A stretch of DNA of 64,000 nt from NCBI RefSeq assembly GCF_029581395.1, contig NZ_CP121113.1, forward strand, positions 1,236,001-1,300,000, in the 5' to 3' direction. The translations under genes were made by a program, and so were the position numbers. Shown one piece after another: positions 1 to 7,500 of this stretch. Below the pieces are notes generated by a model, which worked only from the letters and a program-made list of their open reading frames with translations, was not told where the DNA came from and made no database searches. Source of the DNA: Roseinatronobacter sp. S2. Its GTDB lineage: Bacteria > Pseudomonadota > Alphaproteobacteria > Rhodobacterales > Rhodobacteraceae. Position 1 is the first letter of the stretch. Each line of letters starts with the position of its first letter.

Positions 1-56
1 ACACCCTTTTCGACATGACCACTCTCATTGCTCTGATTTCTCTGATCAACAAGTGG

Positions 57-86
57 GCCTTTTTTTTGCGGTCACCAAAAAAAGGC
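57..86. repeat. Inverted repeat at plasmid-like left end
   Basis: Arms GCC plus eight T (57-67) and seven A plus GGC (77-86) flank a 9-base spacer. It could end transcription of a gene left of the window, or be part of the transfer-origin region next to it. Only the repeat itself is seen directly. Confidence 0.4.
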
Positions 87-154
87 TCCAAGTGAATTGA
101 ACACGGCGCGCAAAGCGAGCCGCCCCTGAAAATCTGATGCGGAGCGAAGGATTG

Positions 155-184
155 AAGGGCGCAAGTAAGCAAACCAAGGTTTGC
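155..184 (-). other. oriT: Origin of transfer (oriT), MobQ/RSF1010-like
   Basis: Read on the minus strand, a perfect 7-bp hairpin GCAAACC-TT-GGTTTGC (184-169) is followed at once by TTACTTGCGCCCTT (168-155). This is the layout of RSF1010/R1162-type (MobQ) transfer origins, where a hairpin sits 5' of a nic core resembling TAAGTGCGCCCT. By analogy the relaxase would nick between bases 160 and 159; that position is inferred. The site lies about 100 bases upstream of a relaxase of the matching family, which strengthens the call. It also explains why the open frame upstream of base 281 should not be read as protein. Confidence 0.75.
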
Positions 185-280
185 GGCGGCCACAGGCCAC
201 CCTTGCGCTCTCACGCTACCGCTCCGAGGGGGCGACCCTTGCCAGGGCCGAAAAAGACGAACGACAGGGACACGCACACA

Positions 281-1927
281 ATGGGAAAGACGCACGCCGC
301 AGCACACCACAAGATCCAGGCGATCAAACGATCCGCCGGGCGATCCGCAGTTGCGGCGGCGGCCTATCGCCACAATGCACGCATGACGGACGAACGCACA
401 GGCCTAGCCCACGACTTCACACGCAAAGGCGACCTTGTGGCCGAGGGTGTGATCGGTTGGACCGACACCCCCGAAACACTTTGGAACGCCGCAGAGGCCG
501 CAGAGAATCGCAAAAACTCCATCACGGCCCGTGAAATCGTTTTGGCATTGCCCCACGAGTTGGACCTAGCCACACAGGAGAAACTACTCAACGGGCATTG
601 CCTGATGATGAGGGATCGCTATGGGGTTGCCTGTTCATGGGTTGTTCACGACCCCAAGACAACGCCCGAGCCGACCACAGCCAACCACCTGATGATGACA
701 ACAGCAAACACCACGCCAGGCTGCAAAAAGAACACACACGCCCATGTGATGATCACCAGCCGACAGGTTGGGGCAGATGGAGCCTTTGGCAAGAAGACCC
801 GCATTTTGGACGACCGCACAACGGGATCAAAAGAGTTTGAACACATGCGGGAGGCATGGGCGAAGAGAGCCAACGCCGCCCTGAAAAAGGCGGGCGTGGA
901 AGAGATGATCGACCACCGATCCTTGAGCCGCCGAGCCGAAGCAGGAGACGCGCCAGAGCAAGAGCCACAGCGACACCTTGGCCCACGATTGGTTGCCGTT
1001 GCGCGCAAGCATGAGAAAGCCGCAGAACAAGCCAAGGCACAGGGCAAACCCGTGCCTTTGGCACCGCGTTTTTACAGAGAGGCAAAACGGATCAAGAGAC
1101 GCAACGTCGCCATGTTGGGTTTGTGGAGCGAGGCAAACAAAGCCACCGCACTGGTCAAGGCAGCAAACACAGACGGCAAGATCCGAGACGAGGGCGACCA
1201 CACCGCAGCGGAAGCCATAGCGGACACCAGCGCCCTGTTTGAGGCGGCGATGGAGAGCGGGGTCTTGGCTTTCAAACTAGCAGACAGGCGCAAGAAAAAA
1301 GAGCTGGAGAAACGCAGACAAGAGCAGGCTCTAGCTACGCCTATACATCCAGATCCGCGACAGAATCGGCCAAAGGGTAAGGGTGTCTTGCAATTGCGCC
1401 CTGCAACACAGGAAAAGCCACAGCCCGCACCAGAGAAACCCCCGCAAGCGTCGGCAAAAACATGGACACAGCCCAATCCTGAACAGGAGAGCATTGTGAT
1501 TTTGTTGAGGAAGGGACTCACCGAAACCGAGCCAACGCCGAAGACAGCAGCCCCCCCAAAGCCACAGAAGCAGAAAGACAGCCTGTTTGGCCGTGTGTTG
1601 GCTTTCTTTTCAGGGACGCAGGCAGACCCCGCACATCAAGCGGACAAGCCAACAAAGAAGCCGCGGCCTTGGCAGCAAGTGGAGAGTCCTCAGGAGCCGC
1701 TAGGCCCCTCACAGGAGTGCCCAGCACGGGTGCAGCGACAAACATCTGCGCCCGAACCGAAGGCGAGGCGAACAGACGCAGACAAAGAGGCCATCATCAA
1801 GCAGGCGGCAAAAACCATGTTGCCAAGAGAAGGTGAGGCCTTGCGACCACCAAGGCCACACAGGCCACCACAGCCACCCGCCTTGAAGCCGAGGGCAGAG
1901 CGAACAAGAAGCCCGCCACAGAGATGA
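281..1927 (+). CDS. mobA: MobA/MobL-family conjugative relaxase (MobQ)
   Basis: Nicks one strand at oriT, stays covalently bound through a tyrosine, and pilots the strand into a recipient using another element's secretion system. The N-terminus (about residues 9-50) has the family hallmark RSAGRSAVAAAAYR with candidate catalytic Tyr29. The metal-binding HxH motif is NTHAHVMITSR (His153, His155), followed by the family's DGAFGKK stretch. The C-terminal half is a Lys/Glu/Pro-rich, probably disordered tail. The ATG at 281 is chosen because family homology begins there, AGGGA lies at 266-270, and the 48 codons upstream overlap oriT. At 548 residues it is of ordinary MobA/MobL length without a primase domain. 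No type IV secretion genes are in the window, so the element would be mobilizable rather than self-transmissible. Confidence 0.88.
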   Translation: MGKTHAAAHHKIQAIKRSAGRSAVAAAAYRHNARMTDERTGLAHDFTRKGDLVAEGVIGWTDTPETLWNAAEAAENRKNSITAREIVLALPHELDLATQEKLLNGHCLMMRDRYGVACSWVVHDPKTTPEPTTANHLMMTTANTTPGCKKNTHAHVMITSRQVGADGAFGKKTRILDDRTTGSKEFEHMREAWAKRANAALKKAGVEEMIDHRSLSRRAEAGDAPEQEPQRHLGPRLVAVARKHEKAAEQAKAQGKPVPLAPRFYREAKRIKRRNVAMLGLWSEANKATALVKAANTDGKIRDEGDHTAAEAIADTSALFEAAMESGVLAFKLADRRKKKELEKRRQEQALATPIHPDPRQNRPKGKGVLQLRPATQEKPQPAPEKPPQASAKTWTQPNPEQESIVILLRKGLTETEPTPKTAAPPKPQKQKDSLFGRVLAFFSGTQADPAHQADKPTKKPRPWQQVESPQEPLGPSQECPARVQRQTSAPEPKARRTDADKEAIIKQAAKTMLPREGEALRPPRPHRPPQPPALKPRAERTRSPPQR

Positions 1928-1930
1928 CAG

Positions 1931-1962
1931 AAGGCCCCACCAAACGGCGGGGCCTTTCTTTG
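1931..1962. terminator. Bidirectional Rho-independent terminator
   Basis: AGGCCCC...GGGGCCT stem with inner CC/GG pairs, flanked by A-rich sequence on the left and TTTCTTTG on the right. It lies between the convergent relaxase gene and the minus-strand small-gene operon, so it can serve both. Confidence 0.7.
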
Positions 1963-1992
1963 TTCACAGCGTTGCTGCGCTTCACCAACACA

Positions 1993-2325
1993 TCAAAACG
2001 CGCCTCGAATGTGAAGGGCCGCAAAGAGACACAGACCCAGCGCAAAATGACGGGTGTTTTCAGGGCAGAAATCAAAGTCATCCATTGCGTTGAGGACAAC
2101 AGCCGAATCGGGGTGCAGGTTGATTTTGAAAGCGTCATTACACACGCTTTGGTCGGGAAGACAGGCCAGAGCGGCCAAAACCTCTTCCTCATTTATCAAG
2201 TCCAACCCTGGTTCTTCCCTGATGTCATCTGGGACTCCCACACGCATACGAGCGAGACACAGGGCCAGATTGATGACGGGAAAGGTTTCGAGACACAGTG
2301 TGTTGAGCGGTTGGTTCATCTTCAC
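1993..2325 (-). CDS. Hypothetical protein, third gene of small plasmid operon
   Basis: A 110-residue protein I do not recognise. It begins at a GTG that overlaps the stop of the preceding gene (GTGA, 2322-2325), with AGGGGG just upstream; an ATG two codons later (2319) is an equally good start. There are no membrane segments. The middle (about residues 28-60) is acidic and predicted helical; several Cys are scattered without a metal-binding pattern. The overlap implies translational coupling to the 72-residue acidic protein. Being opposite the relaxase on a mobilizable element suggests a maintenance, copy-control or mobilization accessory role, but nothing in the sequence proves one. Confidence 0.5.
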   Translation of the reverse strand: MKMNQPLNTLCLETFPVINLALCLARMRVGVPDDIREEPGLDLINEEEVLAALACLPDQSVCNDAFKINLHPDSAVVLNAMDDFDFCPENTRHFALGLCLFAALHIRGAF

Positions 2326-2540
2326 GCGCCCCCCTGTTCATCATCGCCGAAGTCATCAGCCCAGCCCGATTCCAATTCGGTCATATCGTCATCATCATCT
2401 TCACCGGGCCAAGCATAGGCCCAACCTGACTGAAGATCATCTTCGACATCGCAGGACAGATCAGGAAGAGTTTGAATCCAGGCGATTTTGTTTGCCAGTT
2501 CAATGGCGGCGGCGGCGGGGGTGTTTGGTTGGGTTTTCAT
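2322..2540 (-). CDS. Small highly acidic hypothetical protein
   Basis: A 72-residue protein starting MKTQPNTPAAAAIELANK at the ATG at 2540, after a purine-rich stretch (AAAGAAAGA). I count 19 Asp/Glu against 2 Lys and no Arg, so it is strongly negative. A short repeated motif occurs twice (LQSGWAYAW and LESGWADDF), separated by a run of five Asp. No family is recognised. It overlaps the next gene by four bases. An upstream extension to 2636 is open but lacks a ribosome binding site. Such acidity could suit a DNA-mimic or a binding partner of a basic protein; this is speculation. Confidence 0.5.
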   Translation of the reverse strand: MKTQPNTPAAAAIELANKIAWIQTLPDLSCDVEDDLQSGWAYAWPGEDDDDDMTELESGWADDFGDDEQGGA

Positions 2541-2577
2541 CTGGGATCTTTCTTTGTTTGGTTGTGGGTTGGATGGT

Positions 2578-2745
2578 TCAGGCAGACACAAGCGCACGAG
2601 CACGGGAGAGGGCGCACATTTGAGCGTTGTGTTCATCTACGGCGCGTTCGAGACGCACGAAGGCGGCGACGGCGGCGGGGGTCTGTTGAGCGGCGGCGAC
2701 ACGGGCGGCGTGTTCATACGCGTTGAAAAGGTCTTGTGTTGTCAT
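2578..2745 (-). CDS. Small hypothetical protein, first gene of plasmid operon
   Basis: A 55-residue protein beginning MTTQDLFNAYEHAARVAAA. The ATG at 2745 follows a clear AGGAG ribosome binding site (AGGAGTCCAA-ATG), which decides the start over the longer open frame to 2880. It is almost entirely alpha-helical in composition, Ala-rich, with an ExxxxRVAAA / VRLERAVDEHN heptad-like pattern that may form a coiled coil or helical hairpin. Its family is not recognised. It is the first of three minus-strand genes reading toward the relaxase gene. Confidence 0.55.
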   Translation of the reverse strand: MTTQDLFNAYEHAARVAAAQQTPAAVAAFVRLERAVDEHNAQMCALSRARALVSA

Positions 2746-3046
2746 TTGGACTCCTGTATTGTTGCGAGGCGACCCGTCAGCGGGTTCGAAGTCATGGGCA
2801 TATGGCGTCACTTTTTTGCCGCTTACAGGGCAAACACCCCCCGACACGGGCGGGTGTGATCGAGAGGCCACAGCACACAACAGAACAGGGCAGTCTAAGC
2901 CCTTGAGTCCGCTAGTATTTTCCGCAGCGCAGATGACAACAGAAAGGCAGAGGGGCTAACAAATGAGCCGCCTCTACTTGGAAAACTGATCACGGCGAAC
3001 ATCTCCGCGCGCGCTGGAACGGCTGCACTTGGTTGCGGCGAAGCCG

Positions 3047-3084
3047 CCCCCGAGAAGTGGGCAAGTCAACACCCAGATCGGGGG
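3047..3084. repeat. Hairpin upstream of repL
   Basis: Outer arms CCCCCGA (3047-3053) and TCGGGGG (3078-3084) enclose a second short stem TGGG/CCCA. It could be a counter-transcribed RNA, an attenuator or part of the replication origin. Only the structure is seen; the role is inferred from its place before repL. Confidence 0.4.
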
Positions 3085-3173
3085 CTTCCTAAAGAATAAG
3101 AAGGGAAATAAACCAAGTCATTGAATTCATTCAATTCCGATTCTCACGGGCAGAGAAGTTTACTCTCTATATT

Positions 3174-3234
3174 TTGAGAAACCTTCTCTGAATTTTGTTG
3201 TTTTTTGAGAAAGTTCCTATCTTGCATTGAGAAA
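3174..3234 (+). repeat. Three iteron-like TTGAGAAA direct repeats
   Basis: TTGAGAAA occurs at 3174-3181, 3205-3212 and 3227-3234, all in one orientation. Start-to-start distances of 31 and 22 bases are close to three and two helical turns. This is what a replication initiator or repressor binding array would look like. The last copy ends 20 bases before the repL start codon. Confidence 0.45.
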
Positions 3235-3254
3235 AAACAAGGCAGGATCAGAAA

Positions 3255-3911
3255 ATGAAGCATGCAAACAGCGTTTACAGACCACCCGGATCACACATCC
3301 CTGAAAAGGTCCCGGCAAAATTCACGACCGTGAAGACGAACACCGAGGAGAAGATCCTCTGGTTGGAAAATCCGTTTTGGTATGGGTTCGAAATGGAAAC
3401 CAGAAAAAAACGAACTGCCCTTGAAGTAGATGATCCAAAGATGATGGTCGGTATTGTTTCAGGAACAAAAGAAGGGTTGGCCGAAATCTCAAAAGTTTAT
3501 GAAGTTGATTCAGATTCTTTTGTCAAAGTTTTTACAAGGTTTCTACATATCTTCTTCGACACATCGAAGAACGCGCAGAAGCTGTTTGAAGTCGTCATGG
3601 CCAGTGTTGGCGAAAAGAAAGAGAATGACGTGGTTTATCTGCACGCCAAAGACGCGGACAACTACCACAAAACTGTTCGAGGTGAAGGTTACAGTCAGGC
3701 GTCATTTTACAGAGCGATCGATGAACTCATCAAAAAAGGTATCATTGCACGCTCAAACCTACCCCACCTGTTCTGGATCAACCCTGCTATCTTCTGGAAT
3801 GGCGATCGCCTAAAATTTATCACAGAACTGCGCAAATCACCAGAGATCATGCCGCCCTCATCAAAATCATTGAAAACCACCCCGACATTGAGCGGTGAGG
3901 ATTTGAGATGA
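3255..3911 (+). CDS. repL: RepL-type plasmid replication initiator
   Basis: Initiates plasmid replication. The C-terminal half (about residues 90-205) is a winged-helix region: FVKVFTRFLHIFF helix, then SQASFYRAIDELIKKGIIAR as recognition helices, then the wing LFWINPAIFWNGDRLKF. The closing NP...GDR motif is the RepL signature. The N-terminal 80 residues are polar and not recognised. At 218 residues it fits Gram-negative RepL-like proteins, somewhat longer than the staphylococcal archetype. The ATG at 3255 follows a weak AAGG. Direct repeats lie just upstream and the next gene overlaps its stop by four bases. A different winged-helix initiator family is possible, but a replication role is well supported by the relaxase and oriT nearby. 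Confidence 0.75.
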   Translation: MKHANSVYRPPGSHIPEKVPAKFTTVKTNTEEKILWLENPFWYGFEMETRKKRTALEVDDPKMMVGIVSGTKEGLAEISKVYEVDSDSFVKVFTRFLHIFFDTSKNAQKLFEVVMASVGEKKENDVVYLHAKDADNYHKTVRGEGYSQASFYRAIDELIKKGIIARSNLPHLFWINPAIFWNGDRLKFITELRKSPEIMPPSSKSLKTTPTLSGEDLR

Positions 3912-4441
3912 GCAGCACAGACAAAACCCGAGTCCAAAGGAAGCATTTCGCAAATGGGCGATTGATGGAAGAAGAATGGTTCAAAGGCGATACGCCACAC
4001 AGGGCAGACGGTCCCGCCTTGCAGGAGTGGCATAAAAACGGACAACTGAAACAAGAACAGTGGATTTTCGATGGTTATCTCCACCGTGTAGGCGGGCCAG
4101 CATTGCAGGAGTGGGACGAAAACGGACGCTTGTTGATGGAACGCTGGGAGCAGCGGTGGTGGGAACCGCAGTGGGGCACAAGTGAGAAACCCTTCGACTG
4201 GCTGCAAGGAATGCACAGGCTCGACGGCCCTGCGGTCAAAGAGTTCGATTTGGACACATTCGAGTTAGTCAGGGAAGAGTGGCGGAAAGAAGGAAAACTC
4301 CACAGAGAAGATGGGCCCGCATATCAATGGTGGGACGAGGACGGCAACTTGTTGAAAGAAGAATGGGTGAAATGCGGCCACTCATACACACCCACGGGAC
4401 ACGAACAAATCGCTTGGAAGAAGCGGTGTTCCAATGAGTGA
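3908..4441 (+). CDS. HRxDGPA-repeat protein (MORN/YwqK-like repeats)
   Basis: A 177-residue protein built almost wholly of about 24-residue repeats with the pattern HRxDGPAxxxWxxNGxxxxExW. Units are visible at PHRADGPALQEWHKNGQ, LHRVGGPALQEWDENGR, MHRLDGPAVKEF and LHREDGPAYQWWDEDGN, plus a degenerate N-terminal unit (FANGRLMEEEW). The pattern resembles MORN-variant and YwqK-type antitoxin repeats found in phages, giant viruses and bacteria; its biochemical role is not established. There is no signal peptide or membrane segment. It starts inside the repL stop (ATGA), so it is probably translated with the initiator. A terminator follows at once. It could be a maintenance, immunity or anti-host factor; none of these is shown by the sequence. 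Confidence 0.7.
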   Translation: MSSTDKTRVQRKHFANGRLMEEEWFKGDTPHRADGPALQEWHKNGQLKQEQWIFDGYLHRVGGPALQEWDENGRLLMERWEQRWWEPQWGTSEKPFDWLQGMHRLDGPAVKEFDLDTFELVREEWRKEGKLHREDGPAYQWWDEDGNLLKEEWVKCGHSYTPTGHEQIAWKKRCSNE

Positions 4442-4446
4442 TGACA

Positions 4447-4472
4447 GCCCCGCAGGGCGGGGTTTCTCATTT
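4447..4472 (+). terminator. Rho-independent terminator of the repL operon
   Basis: CCCCGC-AGG-GCGGGG stem (4448-4462) followed by TTTCTCATTT, six bases after the stop of the repeat protein. It closes the plasmid-like unit before the restriction-modification gene. Confidence 0.75.
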
Positions 4473-4548
4473 GGCGGCGCCTGACAACTGTCCAGATTCA
4501 TAACCAGGCTACACCTTCAGAACTGCCTCCTGTCTTTGTGCTTTTGCG

Positions 4549-7500
4549 TTGAACACAAAGCTCGACAGTGCCACAAAGGCGACAAGCCATCTTCAGGCTA
4601 CCTCTTTGAACATGCGTCAAAAAGTCAGGAAACTGTTTGTGAGCACCGAGATAGCGAGCCAAGGAAGTCTGTTCACTTCTGACTTCCTGACAGAGTCCAT
4701 CCAAACGGTCTCGGAGTGGGCAGACATCGATCCTGCGTCTCTTGAAGCCTTCAAATCACGGCTCCAACACCTGTTTGACAAGTTTCCAACAGACCAGACC
4801 CCCAACGAGAGTCAAACTGAAGACGACCTGATCTGGCCGATTCTTGAAGTCCTTGGGTGGACAGACTCCCTTAGACAGCAGAACCTCTCACCCAAGGGCC
4901 GTGAAGACGTCCCCGATGGCCTCATGTTCGAAAGCACGGAGGTGAAAGCCAAGGCCAACGGCTTCCCTGAAGAGTGGAAGCGCTACGGCTTTGGGCGCGC
5001 CGTTGTGGAGTCAAAGCGTTGGGGGCGTCCTCTTGATCGCCGCTCTGGCAAGCGAGGCGAGGAAACCGCGCCTTCAACCCAGATGTTGCGCTACCTGCGA
5101 CGAATTGATGACATCACAAGCGGCAACCTGCGGTGGGGAATCCTGACCAACGGGGCAAAATGGCGCCTCTACTTCTCGGGCGCACGGTCGATTTCTGAAC
5201 AGTTCTTTGAGCTGGACCTTGCCACCATTCTGGATGTCCCAGGCCACGACGCAGGCTTGTTCGCACTCAATGACGGCGACAAGCAACACTGGCTCACGGT
5301 GTTCTTCCTGATTTTCCGGCGCAACGCCTTTGTGCCACTTGGCAGCGACCAGCGGACATTTCATGAAAAGGCCCTCGAAGAGGGGCGGGTCTACGAAGAG
5401 CGTGTTGCTGAAGACCTGTCCAACAAGGTCTTTGGCCAAGTCTTTCCGGACTTGGTGCGAGCCATTGTCAAGGCCGCACCCGAGGCCGACTTGCAAGAGG
5501 TGCGACAAGCAGCACTCATCTTGCTTTACCGCCTCCTGTTCATTCTTTATGCCGAAGACCGAGATCTCTTGCCTGTTCGTGACAGCCGCTATGATGATTA
5601 CGGGCTGCGCAACAAAGTCAGATTCGACGTCAAAGAACGAAAAGACCGCGACGACACGTTTTCTGACACAGCCGCACGTTACTGGGCTGCCCTTGCCGAC
5701 CTGTTTATCGCCATTGATCAAGGCGACACCTCCATCGGCCTGCCGCCTTACAATGGCGGGCTGTTCGACCAAGAACGCCACGCGATCTTGACCAACATCC
5801 GCATACCCGATTCTGTCATGGCCCGCGTCATTGACGCGATGTCGTTTGAGCAAACGACTGATGGACGAAAATACATCAATTATCGCAACCTTTCGGTTCA
5901 ACAATTGGGATCCATCTACGAACGGCTTCTGGAATACGAAGTTGTCGAAGACGAAAATGTAATCACTGTTCGACCCAACATTTTCGCGCGCAAAGCTTCA
6001 GGCAGTTACTACACCCCTGATGATCTCGTTCAACTGATCTTGGCGGAAACTCTGGAACCCTTGATTGACGCGCGCAAGCGTGCATTCCGTGCCAAGGTCG
6101 CTGAACTGGCCGACAGCAACCTGCCTGACCATCGCAAGATGAGCACGCTGAAAACCCTTGATCCCGCGACCCAATTGCTTGAACTGAAAATCTGTGATCC
6201 CGCAATGGGGTCAGGGCATTTTCTCGTGAGCCTTGTCGACTTCTTGGCTGATCATGTCATCAGAGCGATGGCAGACGCAGAACAAGATGTTCCCAAAGAA
6301 TGGGGAGATTACATTTCCCCGTTGGGCGAACGCATTGAAACCATTCGCGGCACCATTCTCACCAACGCCGATGTGCGAAAGTGGACAATCGACGAAGACC
6401 AACTTGATGACCGTCACATCATTCGCCGCATGGTTCTCAAAAGGTGCATTTATGGTGTGGACAAGAACGCCATGGCGGTGGAGCTGGCCAAAGTGGCGCT
6501 GTGGCTTCACACCTTCACGGTTGGCGCACCTCTGTCATTTCTTGACCACCATTTGCGCTGCGGAGACAGCCTGTTTGGTTCATGGGTCAAGCAAGGCATT
6601 GAGAAAGCCGCAACATATGGAACGCCTCTTCTTCTGCACGAACCCATAAAGCGCGCCCTGCGTGCCGCTTCCAAAATGCAGATTGTTGAGGGTCTGACAG
6701 ACGCCGAAATTGCCGAAGCGCACAGATCAGCAGATGTGTTCGCCGAGGTTGAAGAAATGACAGCGCCGCTCGACGCGTTGTTGAAATTCATCCATGCACT
6801 CAACTGGATCGACACCAAAGACAAATCAGGCAAGGCAGCGCTCAAGGTCTTCTTTGACGGGCAGTTTGGCGACCCGCTGGCCATTGCCATGGGAAACCGA
6901 GAACCAAAGATCAAACGTGAAAAAGACCAACGCTTTGCAGAGATCTTGGCCCAAGCGAGATTGCTCATTGCCGAGGAAAACTTTCTGAACTGGCAAGTTG
7001 CTTTCCCTGGCGTTTGGTCAAATTGGGAAGAAGACACGCTTGTAGGCGGCTTTGACGCAATCATTGGCAACCCGCCTTGGGACCGCATGAAACTGCAACA
7101 GGTTGAATGGTTTGCAGAGCGGCGCCCAGAGATTTCTCAAGCACCGCGCGCCTCGGATCGCAAGAACATGATCGCGGCCCTCGAAACAGCGGGCGACCCT
7201 TTGGCAAAGGAATATGCCAAAGCCGCTGAAAGGGCAGAAACCGCCATCACTGTCGCACGAAGTCTTGGTGATTACCCGTTGCTCTCTGGCGGCGACATCA
7301 ACCTTTATTCTTTGTTCGTCGAACGAGCCCATACCCTCACAGCAAAAAACGGAATGATTGGTCTGTTGGTTCCGATCGGGATTGGAACAGACAAAACCAG
7401 CGCAAAGTATGTGGCAAATGTCACCTCGAACAAAAAACTGAAATCTTTCATTTCGTTTGAAAACAAGCGGCGATGGCTGTTCAAAGATGTTCACGCGGAG

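Larger units (their letters stand above)
2746..3254. other. Non-coding control region of the RepL plasmid
   Basis: About 500 bases between the divergent small-gene operon and repL, with no convincing gene. It holds an imperfect hairpin near 2834-2857 (ACACCC/GGGTGT), a second hairpin at 3047-3084 (CCCCCGA/TCGGGGG with inner TGGG/CCCA), a perfect 6-bp inverted repeat TTGAAT-TC-ATTCAA at 3121-3134, and three TTGAGAAA repeats before repL. This is the likely origin of replication and copy-control region, by position. Confidence 0.5.

Noticed and set aside
137..280. Open frame upstream of the relaxase ATG at 281
   Set aside because: It overlaps the oriT hairpin and nic core, has no ribosome binding site, and family similarity begins at 281.
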